In this document: in pieces, positions 7,103 to 16,464 of the stretch | How positions within the stretch are numbered: position 1 is the stretch's first letter | How the letters are laid out: each line of letters opens with the position of its first letter | NCBI GenBank assembly: GCA_964557975.1 | Contig: CAZLCG010000003.1 | Location: 31,529 to 95,528, forward strand | DNA length: 64,000 nt | Source of the DNA: Fimenecus sp964557975 | GTDB taxonomy: Bacteria; Bacillota; Clostridia; Oscillospirales; Acutalibacteraceae | Reading direction: 5' to 3' | Translations under genes and position numbers: made by a program | The notes under the pieces: generated by a model | Told to the model about the DNA's origin: nothing | The model's input: only the letters and a program-made list of their open reading frames with translations | Database searches by the model: none

Positions 7103-9019
7103 CTAACTCGCAGCGCCGTACCAGCCGACGCCTTCATATCTCCATCCGTAGGAAACAAGGCGGTCGTTCTCTGTTCTGCTTGCCGTGAAATTGTGGTTAT
7201 TGGCAAAGGCGTTCGGGTTATACTGTCTGTAAATCGGAACGCCCTGCGCATCATCAGAATTAAAGCCCACTCCCTCATAATTCCAGCCAAGAGAAACAAG
7301 CCTGTCTCTTTCGGTCACGCTTGCCGTGTAATGATGCTCGCCGCCGTTTTTGTTATAAAGCCTGTAAACGGGCGTTGAGGATTCAAGCGGAGCATACCAG
7401 CCTATGCCTTCATAATTCCAGCCGAGCGAAACAAGATTGGTTTTCTCGCTGTAATTAGACGTATAGAAATGCTCGCCCGAATTGGGATTGTAAAGACGGT
7501 ATATAATATTTCTGTCGCCCGTCTGTAATGAACTCATCGGATTGGCAACGACCGAACCCGGATTAACAGGGTCTGTGTCCGCCGCAAGGTTGGGGCTGCT
7601 TGACGCCGCCGGAAGCGAACAGACGTTAACGGGCATATTTCTGTAAACGGGGATTATAAAAACAAACGAAGAATCAAGAGCGTCGATGCTTTTATAATTG
7701 CTGTATATTTTTGAAGCCTCGCTTTTGGGAGCTTGGACATTCGACATATATTGATGGTTATACAAGCCGCCGTTCGGGATTATATCAAATTTCTGCGTAT
7801 AAAGCGTATCCTGCCCGACGCTTATGTAATTATTCGCTATGTAAGCCGCGCCGTAGAATATCGACTTGTACGGGGTATCCCACGGTCTGCCGTAATTGTT
7901 TTTTTCGCTCGTACTGCTCGCCCAGGAAAGGCCGTCCCTTATTCCGGTATTCGCGCCGATATTGTAGAAATTGTATATTCCGACAAACTCACCGTTCAAG
8001 CCCGCGCCCGTAGCCGCGGCAGTCGGGGAGGTTTTGCCTACCTCCTGAATAATTCTCGATGCGATATGATATGGACTTATGCCGTTTTGCACTCCCGCCT
8101 CCGTAATAGCCTGCGCGTAAGTGACGGTTCTGCCGTCGGTCGACGTAATCGTCTGACCGTCCATAAACGAGCCCTTCAATATAGCCTCTACGCCCGCAAG
8201 AGTTTGGCTTGACGCGTCATAAGAAAGCTTTTCAAACTGAAATACGGAGTCCTCCGTCAGGAAATTTCTCGGGTCCATATAATACTGAATAACCTGCCCG
8301 TGAGCCTGATACCATGATGAACCCTCGATGGGCGTGTATCCAACAGAGCTTGAAACGATACCGCCGACATATGAATTGTATAAATATCCCTCGCCGTAAC
8401 TGCAATTAACATGATACCAGTTGCCCGAAATGTCGTAAATTTCAACCGTAACTCCCGAGGGGATTTCGCAGGTAGGCGAACCATTTGTACTCGCGTCGGA
8501 GCGAAGATTAACGTTACCCGTTGTAACCCCCGTAACGCCCGAAAGATATTCGGACTTAACATAGCCCGTACCCGAGCCGCAGGTAACATAATACCACTCG
8601 CCCGAAATATCCAACAGCTTAACCTGCGTTCCGTATGAAAGCTTCGCTATGATGCCGGCGGACGTGCTCGGTGACGAACGAAGATTTAAATTGCTGTTTG
8701 ACGTGTTAACGGTTGCCCATTTTTCACTCGCCGAGGCGTTATAGTTATAAGACGTCGAGCGGTATGAAATAACGCTTGTCTGTATAGCGTTAAGTCCCGG
8801 CGCGGATTCGCCCGAAATAACGTCCGCCCAAGAAAGACCCGTATCGTAAAACTCAAAGGTCCAATTGGGATGCGCCGCTTTCAATGCGGTTATGTACTCA
8901 TAATATATTTGAGGAATACCCTCCGTGTCCTTTAAATTAGCCGCGCTTGCCGAAACGGAGAATACCCCGAAAAGCATAATGCAAATAAGCGTCAGGCATA
9001 AAAATCTTTTAAACTTCAT
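7103..9019 (-). CDS. Secreted cell-wall N-acetylglucosaminidase with SH3 and DUF5648 repeats
   Basis: 638 residues with a signal peptide ending VSASA. Two SH3_3-type domains (LNLRSSPSTSAGIIAKLSYG and VNLRSDASTNGSPTCEIPSG, about 105-225) precede a beta-N-acetylglucosaminidase domain (MDPRNFLTEDSVFQFEKLSY to ISPYHIASRIIQEVGKT, about 245-420). The Glu in IIQEVG is the likely acid. Three repeats of the form YRLYNPNSGEHFYTS...LGWNYEGIGWY (about 500-638) match DUF5648, a likely surface-binding module. The enzyme should cleave peptidoglycan glycan strands during growth or lysis. The amidase gene lies just upstream but has no shared promoter, since this gene has its own at 9071-9099. Confidence 0.8.
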   Translation of the reverse strand: MKFKRFLCLTLICIMLFGVFSVSASAANLKDTEGIPQIYYEYITALKAAHPNWTFEFYDTGLSWADVISGESAPGLNAIQTSVISYRSTSYNYNASASEKWATVNTSNSNLNLRSSPSTSAGIIAKLSYGTQVKLLDISGEWYYVTCGSGTGYVKSEYLSGVTGVTTGNVNLRSDASTNGSPTCEIPSGVTVEIYDISGNWYHVNCSYGEGYLYNSYVGGIVSSSVGYTPIEGSSWYQAHGQVIQYYMDPRNFLTEDSVFQFEKLSYDASSQTLAGVEAILKGSFMDGQTITSTDGRTVTYAQAITEAGVQNGISPYHIASRIIQEVGKTSPTAAATGAGLNGEFVGIYNFYNIGANTGIRDGLSWASSTSEKNNYGRPWDTPYKSIFYGAAYIANNYISVGQDTLYTQKFDIIPNGGLYNHQYMSNVQAPKSEASKIYSNYKSIDALDSSFVFIIPVYRNMPVNVCSLPAASSSPNLAADTDPVNPGSVVANPMSSLQTGDRNIIYRLYNPNSGEHFYTSNYSEKTNLVSLGWNYEGIGWYAPLESSTPVYRLYNKNGGEHHYTASVTERDRLVSLGWNYEGVGFNSDDAQGVPIYRQYNPNAFANNHNFTASRTENDRLVSYGWRYEGVGWYGAAS

Positions 9020-9070
9020 AGCAACGCTCCTTAATCGGTTAAAAAAGAATCCTGTAACTGTTTACGACAA

Positions 9071-9099
9071 ATTATAACATATTACGGTATTCAAGTCAA
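9071..9099 (-). promoter_or_regulatory. Promoter of the glucosaminidase gene
   Basis: TTGACT (9094-9099), 17 bp, TATAAT (9071-9076) on the minus strand. Confidence 0.75.
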
Positions 9100-9120
9100 A
9101 TTACAGTTATTTCCGTCAGG

Positions 9121-11130
9121 CTAAAGGCTGTTAAAATAATCGGCTATGCCGTTTGAAATCGCGCTCGCCATGCTCGACTGAACGCCGCTGTTGCAAAGCA
9201 TTGAACACTCGGTCGGATTTGAAAGATAACCGCACTCGACAAGAACCGCGGGACATTCTTCAAGCCTTGTTACCCTGAAAGGATAGAACCTTACGCCGCC
9301 GTCGGCTGCAACAACGCTGCTTTGCATTGATGAATTACCCGAATATATATCTCTCCAAGCCGACGCGAGACGGGAATGAATGCTTGAAGCAAGGCTCTTT
9401 GACATAGCCCTGTAATAATAGACCTCGGTTCCGCTCAATTTTGACGAGGTAGAGGAATTACAGTGAATTGCAACGAAAATATCGCCCCCTGCCTTTCTTG
9501 CGGCGGTTCGTCTGTCGTCAAGGCTTATATAAACGTCGCTTGTCCTTAAAATAATTACATTGTACCCCGCCTGCTCAAGATTTTGCTTTACCTCAGCGGC
9601 TATTCTCAAATTTATTGAGGACTCGTAAGTTCCGTTAACCGCGACGGCGCCGCAGTCCTGTCCGCCGTGACCGGGGTCGATAATCACCGTCGCGCCCGAA
9701 GCGCTCGGCTTTTCGTTAAACTGCAAAACAAGCCTGTTATCGTTTGAATAATAAGCGCGGTAGCCGTAGAACCTTCCGCCCGCGCGGAAATGAACGCGCA
9801 GAGTTGTCGTGCCTTCATCACCGATATTTACCCATTCCGCAGAGCTTACAACACTGCTTGATGAAAAATCAAAAGAGCCCTCGGCGGCATTAGTGTAATA
9901 AAAGGTGAAATCTATGTAGGAAGCGGTAAATGAGGAAACATTAAACGCTCTGCCAGAATAACCCGTGTAATAAGACTGTTCCTTCATTTCCGAATAAAAA
10001 GGTACTTTCCAGTTCATTGTAAGAATAGCATTGGTATATCCGTCCGAGGTATAGGATTTATAAACCGATATGGTGTTGGTCGGCATAACAAAGCCGTTAA
10101 AGGCGGCGGCGTTTTCCTTTTTGACCTTAACACCCGAAAGAGTTACATAGTATTCGGTACCGTCGTAATTGACCTCGCTCTTGATATAGTCGATCGTTCC
10201 CTTTATCTCGGGAGTACAGCGAGGGTCGGATTTGTCGTCAGCCGTAGACGCGGGAACGGTTTCCGCATAATCGGAGGTTACACGCAGCATATAAGCCGTT
10301 CCCCTGCCATGGTCTGTATCAGGCGACAAAACATTAACTGTGTCGTCGCCCGTAATCTCAGGCGCTACGACCTGACCCTGACCCTGCTCGATAATAATAT
10401 CCTCCGTTTTATACGCGTTAACGGTAATCTTTCCGCCCTGCTTTGAAGCCTTATATCCGTTATAGTCGGCATAGAATTTCACTCTGCCCAAGCTCACAGG
10501 CTCGCTTGACGCAGCGGGAATTACATATGTTCCGTAATACTTTATAAACTGACCGCCCTCGTCGGAAGCGGAAAGCGAAACCGTGGTACCGTTGATGACA
10601 GCGTATGCGGACGAGCCTGCAAGAATATCCGCCGAAATTTCAAGCACCATTCCGCCGTCAACGCTCATATTTTTAGACGGCGAAACCGCAGAGATCACCT
10701 GTAAATCATATGTAACATTATAGACCGCTGTTTTAACGCTGTTTGCGACCGTTATTGTGTTTTCGCCGGGCGTAAGCTCGCAGTCGTATTCAAACGAACC
10801 GTCCTGCGTAACGTTTACGGAGCTGCCGTTTACGGTAAGCGGATAATCGGTATTATATGTACCGCTGACCGTTATTACAGGTACGGTAACCGTGATCTGC
10901 GTCTCGGAGGGATAAACAACGGTGAAAGTACTGTTGTTAAATTCTTCAACAGAGGTTGTGCTTTCTTCCTCCCGATTTTCAGTCGTTTCGGGGACGGCCT
11001 CGGCAACAGGCTCGTCCGCCTGTTTTATATATGAGCCGATTTTAAAAATACCGTTAACTGTAAAGCACAGCAAGACGCTCAGCAGTAAAAGAACAATACA
11101 CGGAAAAATTCTTCCGAAAAACTTTTTCAT
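9121..11130 (-). CDS. Membrane-anchored N-acetylmuramoyl-L-alanine amidase (Amidase_3)
   Basis: About 669 residues. An N-terminal membrane segment (FPCIVLLLLSVLLCFTV) is followed by beta-rich linker and AMIN-like regions, with the catalytic domain in the last 180 residues. Zinc and catalytic residues are visible in DPGHGGQDCG (His), NGTYESSINLR (Glu), VAIHCNSS (His) and LVECGYLSNP (Glu). The enzyme cuts the bond between MurNAc and the stem peptide. ATG 11130 has GAGG 10 nt upstream; the ATG at 11139 is only 1 nt from it. It follows the GHL10 lipoprotein gene by 31 nt, so the two are likely one operon. Confidence 0.85.
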   Translation of the reverse strand: MKKFFGRIFPCIVLLLLSVLLCFTVNGIFKIGSYIKQADEPVAEAVPETTENREEESTTSVEEFNNSTFTVVYPSETQITVTVPVITVSGTYNTDYPLTVNGSSVNVTQDGSFEYDCELTPGENTITVANSVKTAVYNVTYDLQVISAVSPSKNMSVDGGMVLEISADILAGSSAYAVINGTTVSLSASDEGGQFIKYYGTYVIPAASSEPVSLGRVKFYADYNGYKASKQGGKITVNAYKTEDIIIEQGQGQVVAPEITGDDTVNVLSPDTDHGRGTAYMLRVTSDYAETVPASTADDKSDPRCTPEIKGTIDYIKSEVNYDGTEYYVTLSGVKVKKENAAAFNGFVMPTNTISVYKSYTSDGYTNAILTMNWKVPFYSEMKEQSYYTGYSGRAFNVSSFTASYIDFTFYYTNAAEGSFDFSSSSVVSSAEWVNIGDEGTTTLRVHFRAGGRFYGYRAYYSNDNRLVLQFNEKPSASGATVIIDPGHGGQDCGAVAVNGTYESSINLRIAAEVKQNLEQAGYNVIILRTSDVYISLDDRRTAARKAGGDIFVAIHCNSSTSSKLSGTEVYYYRAMSKSLASSIHSRLASAWRDIYSGNSSMQSSVVAADGGVRFYPFRVTRLEECPAVLVECGYLSNPTECSMLCNSGVQSSMASAISNGIADYFNSL

Positions 11131-11161
11131 AAACAACATACCTCAAAGAAGCTATTTATGG

Positions 11162-12394
11162 CTATTGTATCATACTTTCGACAATTTGTAACTCCTTTTT
11201 TGCATTTTCCGTCATATTTTCGGAGAAACAGTAGGAATACGAGTAAAAAGAAAAACCGCCGTAATTTCGCAGACCTTTTACATATGAAAGCTGTCTTGAG
11301 ATTATATCGGTACAGTTTATCCACTCGTCCGCTCCCGTGCCTGCGTAAGCGTCTGCCTTTCCGCTCTTATATACCGCAAGCCCGAAGCAAAGCTTAATAT
11401 TATCATTCGTCACAATATCGGACCACTCGTCCGCCGTTTTTGAAAACGGCTTCCCGTCATTAAGAAAGCCGTAATAGAGCTGAGGCATAATTATGTCAAT
11501 ATACCCCTCCTGAGAGCACCACAGCTTTACATCGGCATAATAAAAGTTACGGTCCTTTTCAATATCTCCCGACGGGCTGACGCTGAACAGCGCTTCGGGG
11601 TTTACCGATTTAATGACGCAATAGAGATTTGATATAAGGGAATTTACGTTTTCACGCCGCCAGTCATCCAAACTCAGTTTACCGCCCGAGCCGAGATAAG
11701 CGTCATATTCCGTTTTATCGAAGCTTTCATCTGCTGTCGGATAAAAATAGTCGTCCATATGTATTCCGTCAATATCATAGTTTTCGAGTATTTCCCGAAC
11801 GCCGTCGGCAATAAGCTTTTTGACCTCGTCACGGGCGGGGTTATAAAAAATCCCGCTCTCCGTTATAATTACATTGCGTGTTTCGCCGTTTTCGTCTATC
11901 CACATTTTTGCGGGATTATCCTGCGAAAGCTGTGATATATCCGTGCTGTAAGACACTCTGTACGGATTTATCCATGCGTCCGCCGAAAGCGAATATTTCT
12001 TCGCGTATTCAAGCAAAATATCAAGCGCGTCGTAACTGACGCTCACGCCTTGTGTTCCGCTTAAATATTTTGTCGCGGGAAAAAGAGCGGAGCTGTAAAA
12101 CGCGTCGGAAAACGCCCTAACCTGAATAATGACCCTGTTACAGCCGAAGGAGCTGATATTTTTCATAATTTCTTCGGCCTTCGCGCGAAAGGTCTGTTCA
12201 TCCCCGCCGTTCAAATCCTTCATTGAAAGCTCGTTATAATTTAACCATACCGCGCGGATTTCCGTGCTTTCGGATGTTTGCGAATCGTCCGAGCCGTTAT
12301 CGTTTATTAAATTTTTTTTAATGTCGGTTCCGCCGCAGGAGGTAAAAAGCAAGACGACCGATAACATAACCGATAATATTTTCAGCATTTTCAT
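11162..12394 (-). CDS. GHL10-family (glycosyl hydrolase-like 10) lipoprotein
   Basis: 410 residues with a lipoprotein signal ending LLFTSC. The body matches the PF02638/GHL10 family: EIRAVWLNYNEL at the start, NRVIIQVRAFSDAFYSS, LSADAWINPYRVS, DGIHMDDYFYP and FSVSPSGD. These proteins are predicted glycosidases acting on cell-wall or surface glycans; the acidic residues in DGIHMDDYFYP and the preceding strand are typical. The next gene is an amidase, so a role in wall remodelling is likely but inferred. It diverges from the DUF1294 gene. Confidence 0.8.
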   Translation of the reverse strand: MKMLKILSVMLSVVLLFTSCGGTDIKKNLINDNGSDDSQTSESTEIRAVWLNYNELSMKDLNGGDEQTFRAKAEEIMKNISSFGCNRVIIQVRAFSDAFYSSALFPATKYLSGTQGVSVSYDALDILLEYAKKYSLSADAWINPYRVSYSTDISQLSQDNPAKMWIDENGETRNVIITESGIFYNPARDEVKKLIADGVREILENYDIDGIHMDDYFYPTADESFDKTEYDAYLGSGGKLSLDDWRRENVNSLISNLYCVIKSVNPEALFSVSPSGDIEKDRNFYYADVKLWCSQEGYIDIIMPQLYYGFLNDGKPFSKTADEWSDIVTNDNIKLCFGLAVYKSGKADAYAGTGADEWINCTDIISRQLSYVKGLRNYGGFSFYSYSYCFSENMTENAKKELQIVESMIQ

Positions 12395-12453
12395 TTCATC
12401 ATCCCTCGTTTGACAATATTTGTTTATTACCGTAAAATATATGCGGTGATGAA

Positions 12454-12738
12454 ATGTATTATATTATCGGATATATTATTTTAATTTCTTCGGTTGCCGT
12501 TATTATGACGGTAACAGATAAGAAAGCCGCCGAAAAAGGCAAACGCAGAATAAGCGAAAACGCTCTTATTCTGACAGCCCTTCTCGGCGGATCGGCGGCT
12601 ATGTTTTACACCATGAAAGCAATAAGGCACAAAACTCTTCACAAAAAATTTATGATAGGTCTGCCCTTGATAACGGTTTTGCATATTATTGCAGGCGTTA
12701 CTCTGTATATGTATTTTTTTGGAATTATGCCTATATAA
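12454..12738 (+). CDS. DUF1294 small membrane protein
   Basis: 94 residues with three hydrophobic stretches and the DUF1294 signature: DKKAAEKGKRRISENALILTALLGG (split here across residues 22-46) then RHKTLHKKFMIGLP. The function of the family is not known. Normal length. It ends at a strong bidirectional terminator. Confidence 0.75.
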   Translation: MYYIIGYIILISSVAVIMTVTDKKAAEKGKRRISENALILTALLGGSAAMFYTMKAIRHKTLHKKFMIGLPLITVLHIIAGVTLYMYFFGIMPI

Positions 12739-12762
12739 AACAAGCGAAGTCCGAGCGTTTCC

Positions 12763-12807
12763 GCAATAAAAAACCGTTTCATTTTTGATGAAGCGGTTTT
12801 TTATTGC
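12763..12807. terminator. Bidirectional terminator
   Basis: GCAATAAAAAACCG (from 12763) pairs with CGGTTTTTTATTGC (to 12807). A and T runs on both sides serve both convergent genes. Confidence 0.85.
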
Positions 12808-12811
12808 AGGC

Positions 12812-13123
12812 TTATTTCTTATTATAATCGGGCTGTTCTTCGTCAACTATTATTTCAAGTATGCCCTCTTTTTTCGGCTTCGGCGGCTGCGTTTTTTCAA
12901 AAAGCTCTTTATTTGCGGGGTCAAGAAACTCCTTGAAAACATCAGGTCTTAAAACGCTGCTGTAAATTATACTGCCGCACTCCCGACAGATAATATGCTG
13001 TATGGGAGAGCCGAAAACGCCGCCTCTTACATCCGTATATGCGGCGGCATTATCGCATTGATAGCCGTAAACAAGAAACCTTGAACCGCAGTACGGGCAC
13101 TGCTCAAATACGATTTTTTTCAT
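12812..13123 (-). CDS. Hypothetical zinc-ribbon protein
   Basis: 103 residues, not recognised as a named family. CPYCGSRF near residue 9 and CRECGSIIY near residue 46 form a four-cysteine zinc ribbon; the tail is Pro/Lys/Glu-rich. GGAGG precedes the ATG, and the start lies 2 nt after the stop of the upstream gene, so the two are co-transcribed. Confidence 0.65.
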   Translation of the reverse strand: MKKIVFEQCPYCGSRFLVYGYQCDNAAAYTDVRGGVFGSPIQHIICRECGSIIYSSVLRPDVFKEFLDPANKELFEKTQPPKPKKEGILEIIVDEEQPDYNKK

Positions 13124-13125
13124 AA

Positions 13126-13863
13126 TCAGTCCACCTCCGACATTCCTCGCTTTTTTACTAAAACCGCAACGGCAATGGCGACTAAAAGAATACCGCTGAC
13201 GCCGAAAACAATACCGAGCTTTATATATTTGTTAAGACCTGCGTCCTCGCCCGGAACGGCAGCCTGCTCCTCAATCGGCACTGTTGCCGCCGCCTCGGTG
13301 ACAGGCTGTGTTTCAATTGCAGTTTCGGGAACGGTTGTCTGCTCCTCGGCAGCAGTCTCAGCCTGCTCTGCTCTTTGCGTATTTATTTGATATGTTCTTC
13401 TTACGCCGTTTTCGGCAGTTACATAAACAAAGGATTTATTTGCGCCGACGTCAAGCGTAAGGTAGCCCTCGGGAATGTTTATTTTAGCCTTTGAATCAGC
13501 CGCGGAGACAGTGATTTCAAGCCTTACGACTTCAAACGGAACGGACGCCGTATAGGTTCTCGTACCCGATTTGAACTCGGGTGACAATGTAACGCTTACA
13601 CTCTCGCCCGTCTCGGTTTTACCGACAACGTCAAGAGAGGAAAGATTTGCGTTCGACGAGCGATTATCCGCCTGAACGCTCGTCTGATCAGCGTCAGACT
13701 GCTGTGTTTCGGACGGGGAAGCGTCTGACTGCGTATTTTGAGCGTCGGTCTGAACTTCCTGCTGTTGAGTCTCGCTCTCACCGTCGTTAACCGCCGAAGC
13801 TATAACGGAAAAGCACATAAGCATTATCATTAGCAGCGTAATTATTTTAAAGGCTTTTTTCAT
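13126..13863 (-). CDS. Secreted, C-terminally membrane-anchored protein with cadherin-like beta-sandwich domain
   Basis: 245 residues. A signal peptide (ending VIASAV) precedes a Gln/Ser/Asp-rich low-complexity segment (about 28-70). A cadherin-like beta-sandwich domain follows (LSSLDVVGKTETGESVSVTL, with ENGVRRTYQINTQ at its end; about 72-160). A second Glu/Thr-rich linker leads to a C-terminal transmembrane helix (IVFGVSGILLVAIAVAVLV) and a short basic tail. The function is unknown; surface display or adhesion is an inference from the layout. Confidence 0.65.
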   Translation of the reverse strand: MKKAFKIITLLMIMLMCFSVIASAVNDGESETQQQEVQTDAQNTQSDASPSETQQSDADQTSVQADNRSSNANLSSLDVVGKTETGESVSVTLSPEFKSGTRTYTASVPFEVVRLEITVSAADSKAKINIPEGYLTLDVGANKSFVYVTAENGVRRTYQINTQRAEQAETAAEEQTTVPETAIETQPVTEAAATVPIEEQAAVPGEDAGLNKYIKLGIVFGVSGILLVAIAVAVLVKKRGMSEVD

Positions 13864-13965
13864 ATTTTACCTCCGAAATTTTCTTTACAAATAATAACAT
13901 ATGGAGAAAATTATTGCAACATAAAAAACCGCCTTTAACCATCATAAATTTCATACGATTTAAAA

Positions 13966-14000
13966 AATCCGAAATCCGCGTTTTTTGCGAATTTCGGATT
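13966..14000 (-). terminator. Terminator of the amino-acid ABC operon
   Basis: AATCCGAAAT (13966-13975) pairs with ATTTCGGATT (13991-14000), just downstream of the ATPase gene on the minus strand. Confidence 0.65.
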
Positions 14001-14027
14001 AAATTTGCCTTTAGCATTATTTAACGG

Positions 14028-14825
14028 CTACATTCTCAAGGTTGAATTTAAGAAGCTTTTAAGCCTTTCGGATTTCGGATCGTCAAAAATATCCGAGGGC
14101 GTACCCTCCTCGGCAATTATGCCGTTATCCATAAATATGACCTTATCCGAAACCTCTTTGGCGAAGCCCATCTCGTGGGTTACTATAAGCATGGTTCTGC
14201 CCTCTTTGGCAAGGCGGGATATAACGTTTAATACCTCTCCTGTAATTTCAGGGTCAAGCGCCGAGGTAGGCTCGTCGAAGCAAAGGATCTTCGGCGATAA
14301 AATCAACGCTCTCGCAATGGCAACTCTCTGCTGCTGACCGCCCGAAAGCTCACAGGGATAATTCCCGAGTTTATCGCTCAAACCGACGCTTTCAATGATT
14401 TTTTCAGCCTCTTTTTCAATTTCGTCATAGGCCTTACGGCGTTCATCCTTTGAAGCCTTTTTCTTTTTTAATTCATCCTTTTTCAGAAGCTCCTTGGCAA
14501 GCGTGACATTTTTAAGCACCGAATATTGAGGAAAGAGATTAAAATTCTGAAAAACAAGCCCCGTCGATAGCTGATTTTCTCTCTTTTCCTCTTTTGAAAG
14601 CTTTTCCTTCCTTTCGCTGTCAAAAATTTTGCGTCCGTCAACCGTTACAGTCCCCCTGTCAGCGGTTTCAAGCCCCGTAATACAGCGCAGGAGAGTGGTT
14701 TTACCGCTTCCCGACGAGCCGATTATCGACAGCACGCCGCCCTGCTCAAGCGAAAAATCTATTCCCTTGAGGACCTCGGTTTTTGCAAAGGATTTATAAA
14801 TACCTTTTACTTCAAGTAAACTCAT
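14028..14825 (-). CDS. Polar amino-acid ABC transporter, ATP-binding protein (GlnQ type)
   Basis: 265 residues. Walker A GSSGSGKT at 36-43, signature ELSGGQQQR near 160, Walker B ILCFDEPTSALDP, and the switch His in IVTHEMGFA are all present. A Lys/Glu-rich insertion (KKDELKKKKASKDERRKAYD, about 115-135) is longer than in GlnQ. It powers uptake with the permease 11 nt upstream and the binding lipoprotein. GGAGG precedes the ATG. Confidence 0.9.
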   Translation of the reverse strand: MSLLEVKGIYKSFAKTEVLKGIDFSLEQGGVLSIIGSSGSGKTTLLRCITGLETADRGTVTVDGRKIFDSERKEKLSKEEKRENQLSTGLVFQNFNLFPQYSVLKNVTLAKELLKKDELKKKKASKDERRKAYDEIEKEAEKIIESVGLSDKLGNYPCELSGGQQQRVAIARALILSPKILCFDEPTSALDPEITGEVLNVISRLAKEGRTMLIVTHEMGFAKEVSDKVIFMDNGIIAEEGTPSDIFDDPKSERLKSFLNSTLRM

Positions 14826-14836
14826 AACGCACCTCC

Positions 14837-15523
14837 TCAGCTCTTAAAATAGCTTAATTTTTTCTCGATAAAGCTAAAGAAAACCGTTAAAATTCCGCTG
14901 AAAACCAGATAGTAAACACCCGTGAAGAACAGCGGCCAGATCTGACCCGAGATGCCGTAAGAGCCTTTCATAAACGCCTGTCCCGCCCAAATAACCTCTT
15001 GAAGGGCGATTATTCTCGCAAGAGAGGTATCCTTGACAAGAGTTATAATTTCATTTGACATCGGCGGAATTATACGCTTAATCATTTGCAGTAGGGTGAC
15101 CTTAAAGAAAATACGGCTCTTTGACATACCCAACACCTGCCCCGCCTCCTGCTGACCATGCGGCACGCTTTGGATTCCGCCTCTGTATATTTCGGAAAAA
15201 TAGCAGGCGTAATTTATTATAAACGCAACCGAGGCGGCAAAAAACCTGCCGTCCTCGCCGCTTCCCCAAATAGGATTGTGCAGTACAAGACCGGGAAAAT
15301 AATAAATTATCAAAAGCTGAATCATCAAGGGCGTTCCTCTGACAATCCAAACGACTGTTTTGGTCAGAGCGCTGAGCGGCTTAAAGCCTGACATTGAGCC
15401 GAAGGAAATTATAAGTCCGAGAGGCAGCGCTCCCGCAAGAGTCAGAACAAAAAGCTTGAGCGTCTGTAAAAATCCGACGTTAAGCGCCTGAAAGACAATC
15501 GGAAACTGTTCCGAAAAGGACAT
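14837..15523 (-). CDS. Polar amino-acid ABC transporter, permease
   Basis: 228 residues with several membrane helices and the HisM/GlnP-type loop EAGQVLGMSKSRIFFKVTLLQM, whose first half carries the EAA motif contacting the ATPase. VRGTPLMIQLLIIYY is typical of amino-acid permeases. A single permease implies a homodimer. It sits between the ATPase and binding-protein genes. Confidence 0.9.
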   Translation of the reverse strand: MSFSEQFPIVFQALNVGFLQTLKLFVLTLAGALPLGLIISFGSMSGFKPLSALTKTVVWIVRGTPLMIQLLIIYYFPGLVLHNPIWGSGEDGRFFAASVAFIINYACYFSEIYRGGIQSVPHGQQEAGQVLGMSKSRIFFKVTLLQMIKRIIPPMSNEIITLVKDTSLARIIALQEVIWAGQAFMKGSYGISGQIWPLFFTGVYYLVFSGILTVFFSFIEKKLSYFKS

Positions 15524-15549
15524 ATTTACACCTTCTTTAACACTAAAAG

Positions 15550-15578
15550 CAGAGAGTACCCCAAAAAAGCACTCTCTG
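15550..15578 (-). terminator. Intercistronic hairpin after the binding-protein gene
   Basis: CAGAGAGT (15550-15557) pairs with ACTCTCTG (15571-15578), with short T runs beyond. It lies between the binding-protein and permease genes, so it may partly terminate or stabilise the upstream mRNA and give more binding protein than permease. Confidence 0.6.
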
Positions 15579-15603
15579 TCTTTTAAGATGAAATAATATT
15601 TAA

Positions 15604-16392
15604 TTATTTGATAAGAGAATCCTGAATGCCGTATTTTTCGGCAGTTTCCTGCATCTCGCCGTTTTCGGCGCTCTCGGCAAGGAATTTATTAAGCTCCGCC
15701 GCAAGATCCGAGCCCTTACGGAAACCTACGCCGTATTCTTCGCTGTTAAGAGAAGCGGTATGCGTAAGCTGCGCGTATCCCGTACCCTCGCCCGTCATGG
15801 CAACAGCCATAAGGAAGTCGATGATTGCGGCATCGCTCGTACCCGAAGCAACCTCCTGCAAGGCAGTTGCCTGATCCTTAACCTCGGTATATGTAAAGCC
15901 GTAAGCCTCAGCCTGCTTCATTCCTGCGGAACCCACTTCAACAGCGAAATTAAGCTCCTTGCATGCTTCTGCGGTTGCATAGCTTTCAGCCTTGTCGGCG
16001 GGAACGATAACGACCTGCGCGTTATTGAAATACGGATTTGAACATTCCATAGAGGATTTAACCTCGTCAACAAGCGTCATTCCGTTCCATACGCAGTCGA
16101 TGCTCTTGCCGTCAAGCTCCATAACCTTGTTATCCCAATCAATTTCAATGAACTGAACCTCAACGCCCAAATACTTTGCAAACGCAGTTGCCATATCGGC
16201 GTCAAAGCCGATCCAATTGCCGTCGGCATCCTTATAATCCATAGGCTCAAAGTCGGTGATTCCGACAATAAGAGTACCTTTTTCCTTAACATACTCCATA
16301 TCGGTCTGTTCCTTGGTTTCTCCGCAAGCAGAGAAGCAAAGAGCAATCATAAGCACCGCCATAATGACGGCGACAACCTTTTTAATTTTCAT
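15604..16392 (-). CDS. Polar amino-acid ABC transporter, substrate-binding lipoprotein
   Basis: 262 residues with a lipoprotein signal ending LMIALCFSAC and a class-3 periplasmic-binding fold (GTLIVGITDFEPMDYKDADG, IGFDADMATAFAKYLGVEV, DCVWNGMT, YGVGFRKGSDL). The ligand is a polar amino acid by family; which one cannot be told. It is first in the three-gene operon and has a strong promoter directly upstream. Confidence 0.9.
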   Translation of the reverse strand: MKIKKVVAVIMAVLMIALCFSACGETKEQTDMEYVKEKGTLIVGITDFEPMDYKDADGNWIGFDADMATAFAKYLGVEVQFIEIDWDNKVMELDGKSIDCVWNGMTLVDEVKSSMECSNPYFNNAQVVIVPADKAESYATAEACKELNFAVEVGSAGMKQAEAYGFTYTEVKDQATALQEVASGTSDAAIIDFLMAVAMTGEGTGYAQLTHTASLNSEEYGVGFRKGSDLAAELNKFLAESAENGEMQETAEKYGIQDSLIK

Positions 16393-16435
16393 TTTAAAAT
16401 CTCCTTTTAGTTTATTAAAGTGTTAATACGGTATT

Positions 16436-16464
16436 ATATTACTATAATAAATCTTTTTTGTCAA
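16436..16464 (-). promoter_or_regulatory. Promoter of the amino-acid ABC operon
   Basis: TTGACA (16459-16464), 17 bp, TAATAT (16436-16441) on the minus strand. The -35 overlaps the stop codon of the preceding small gene. Confidence 0.75.
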
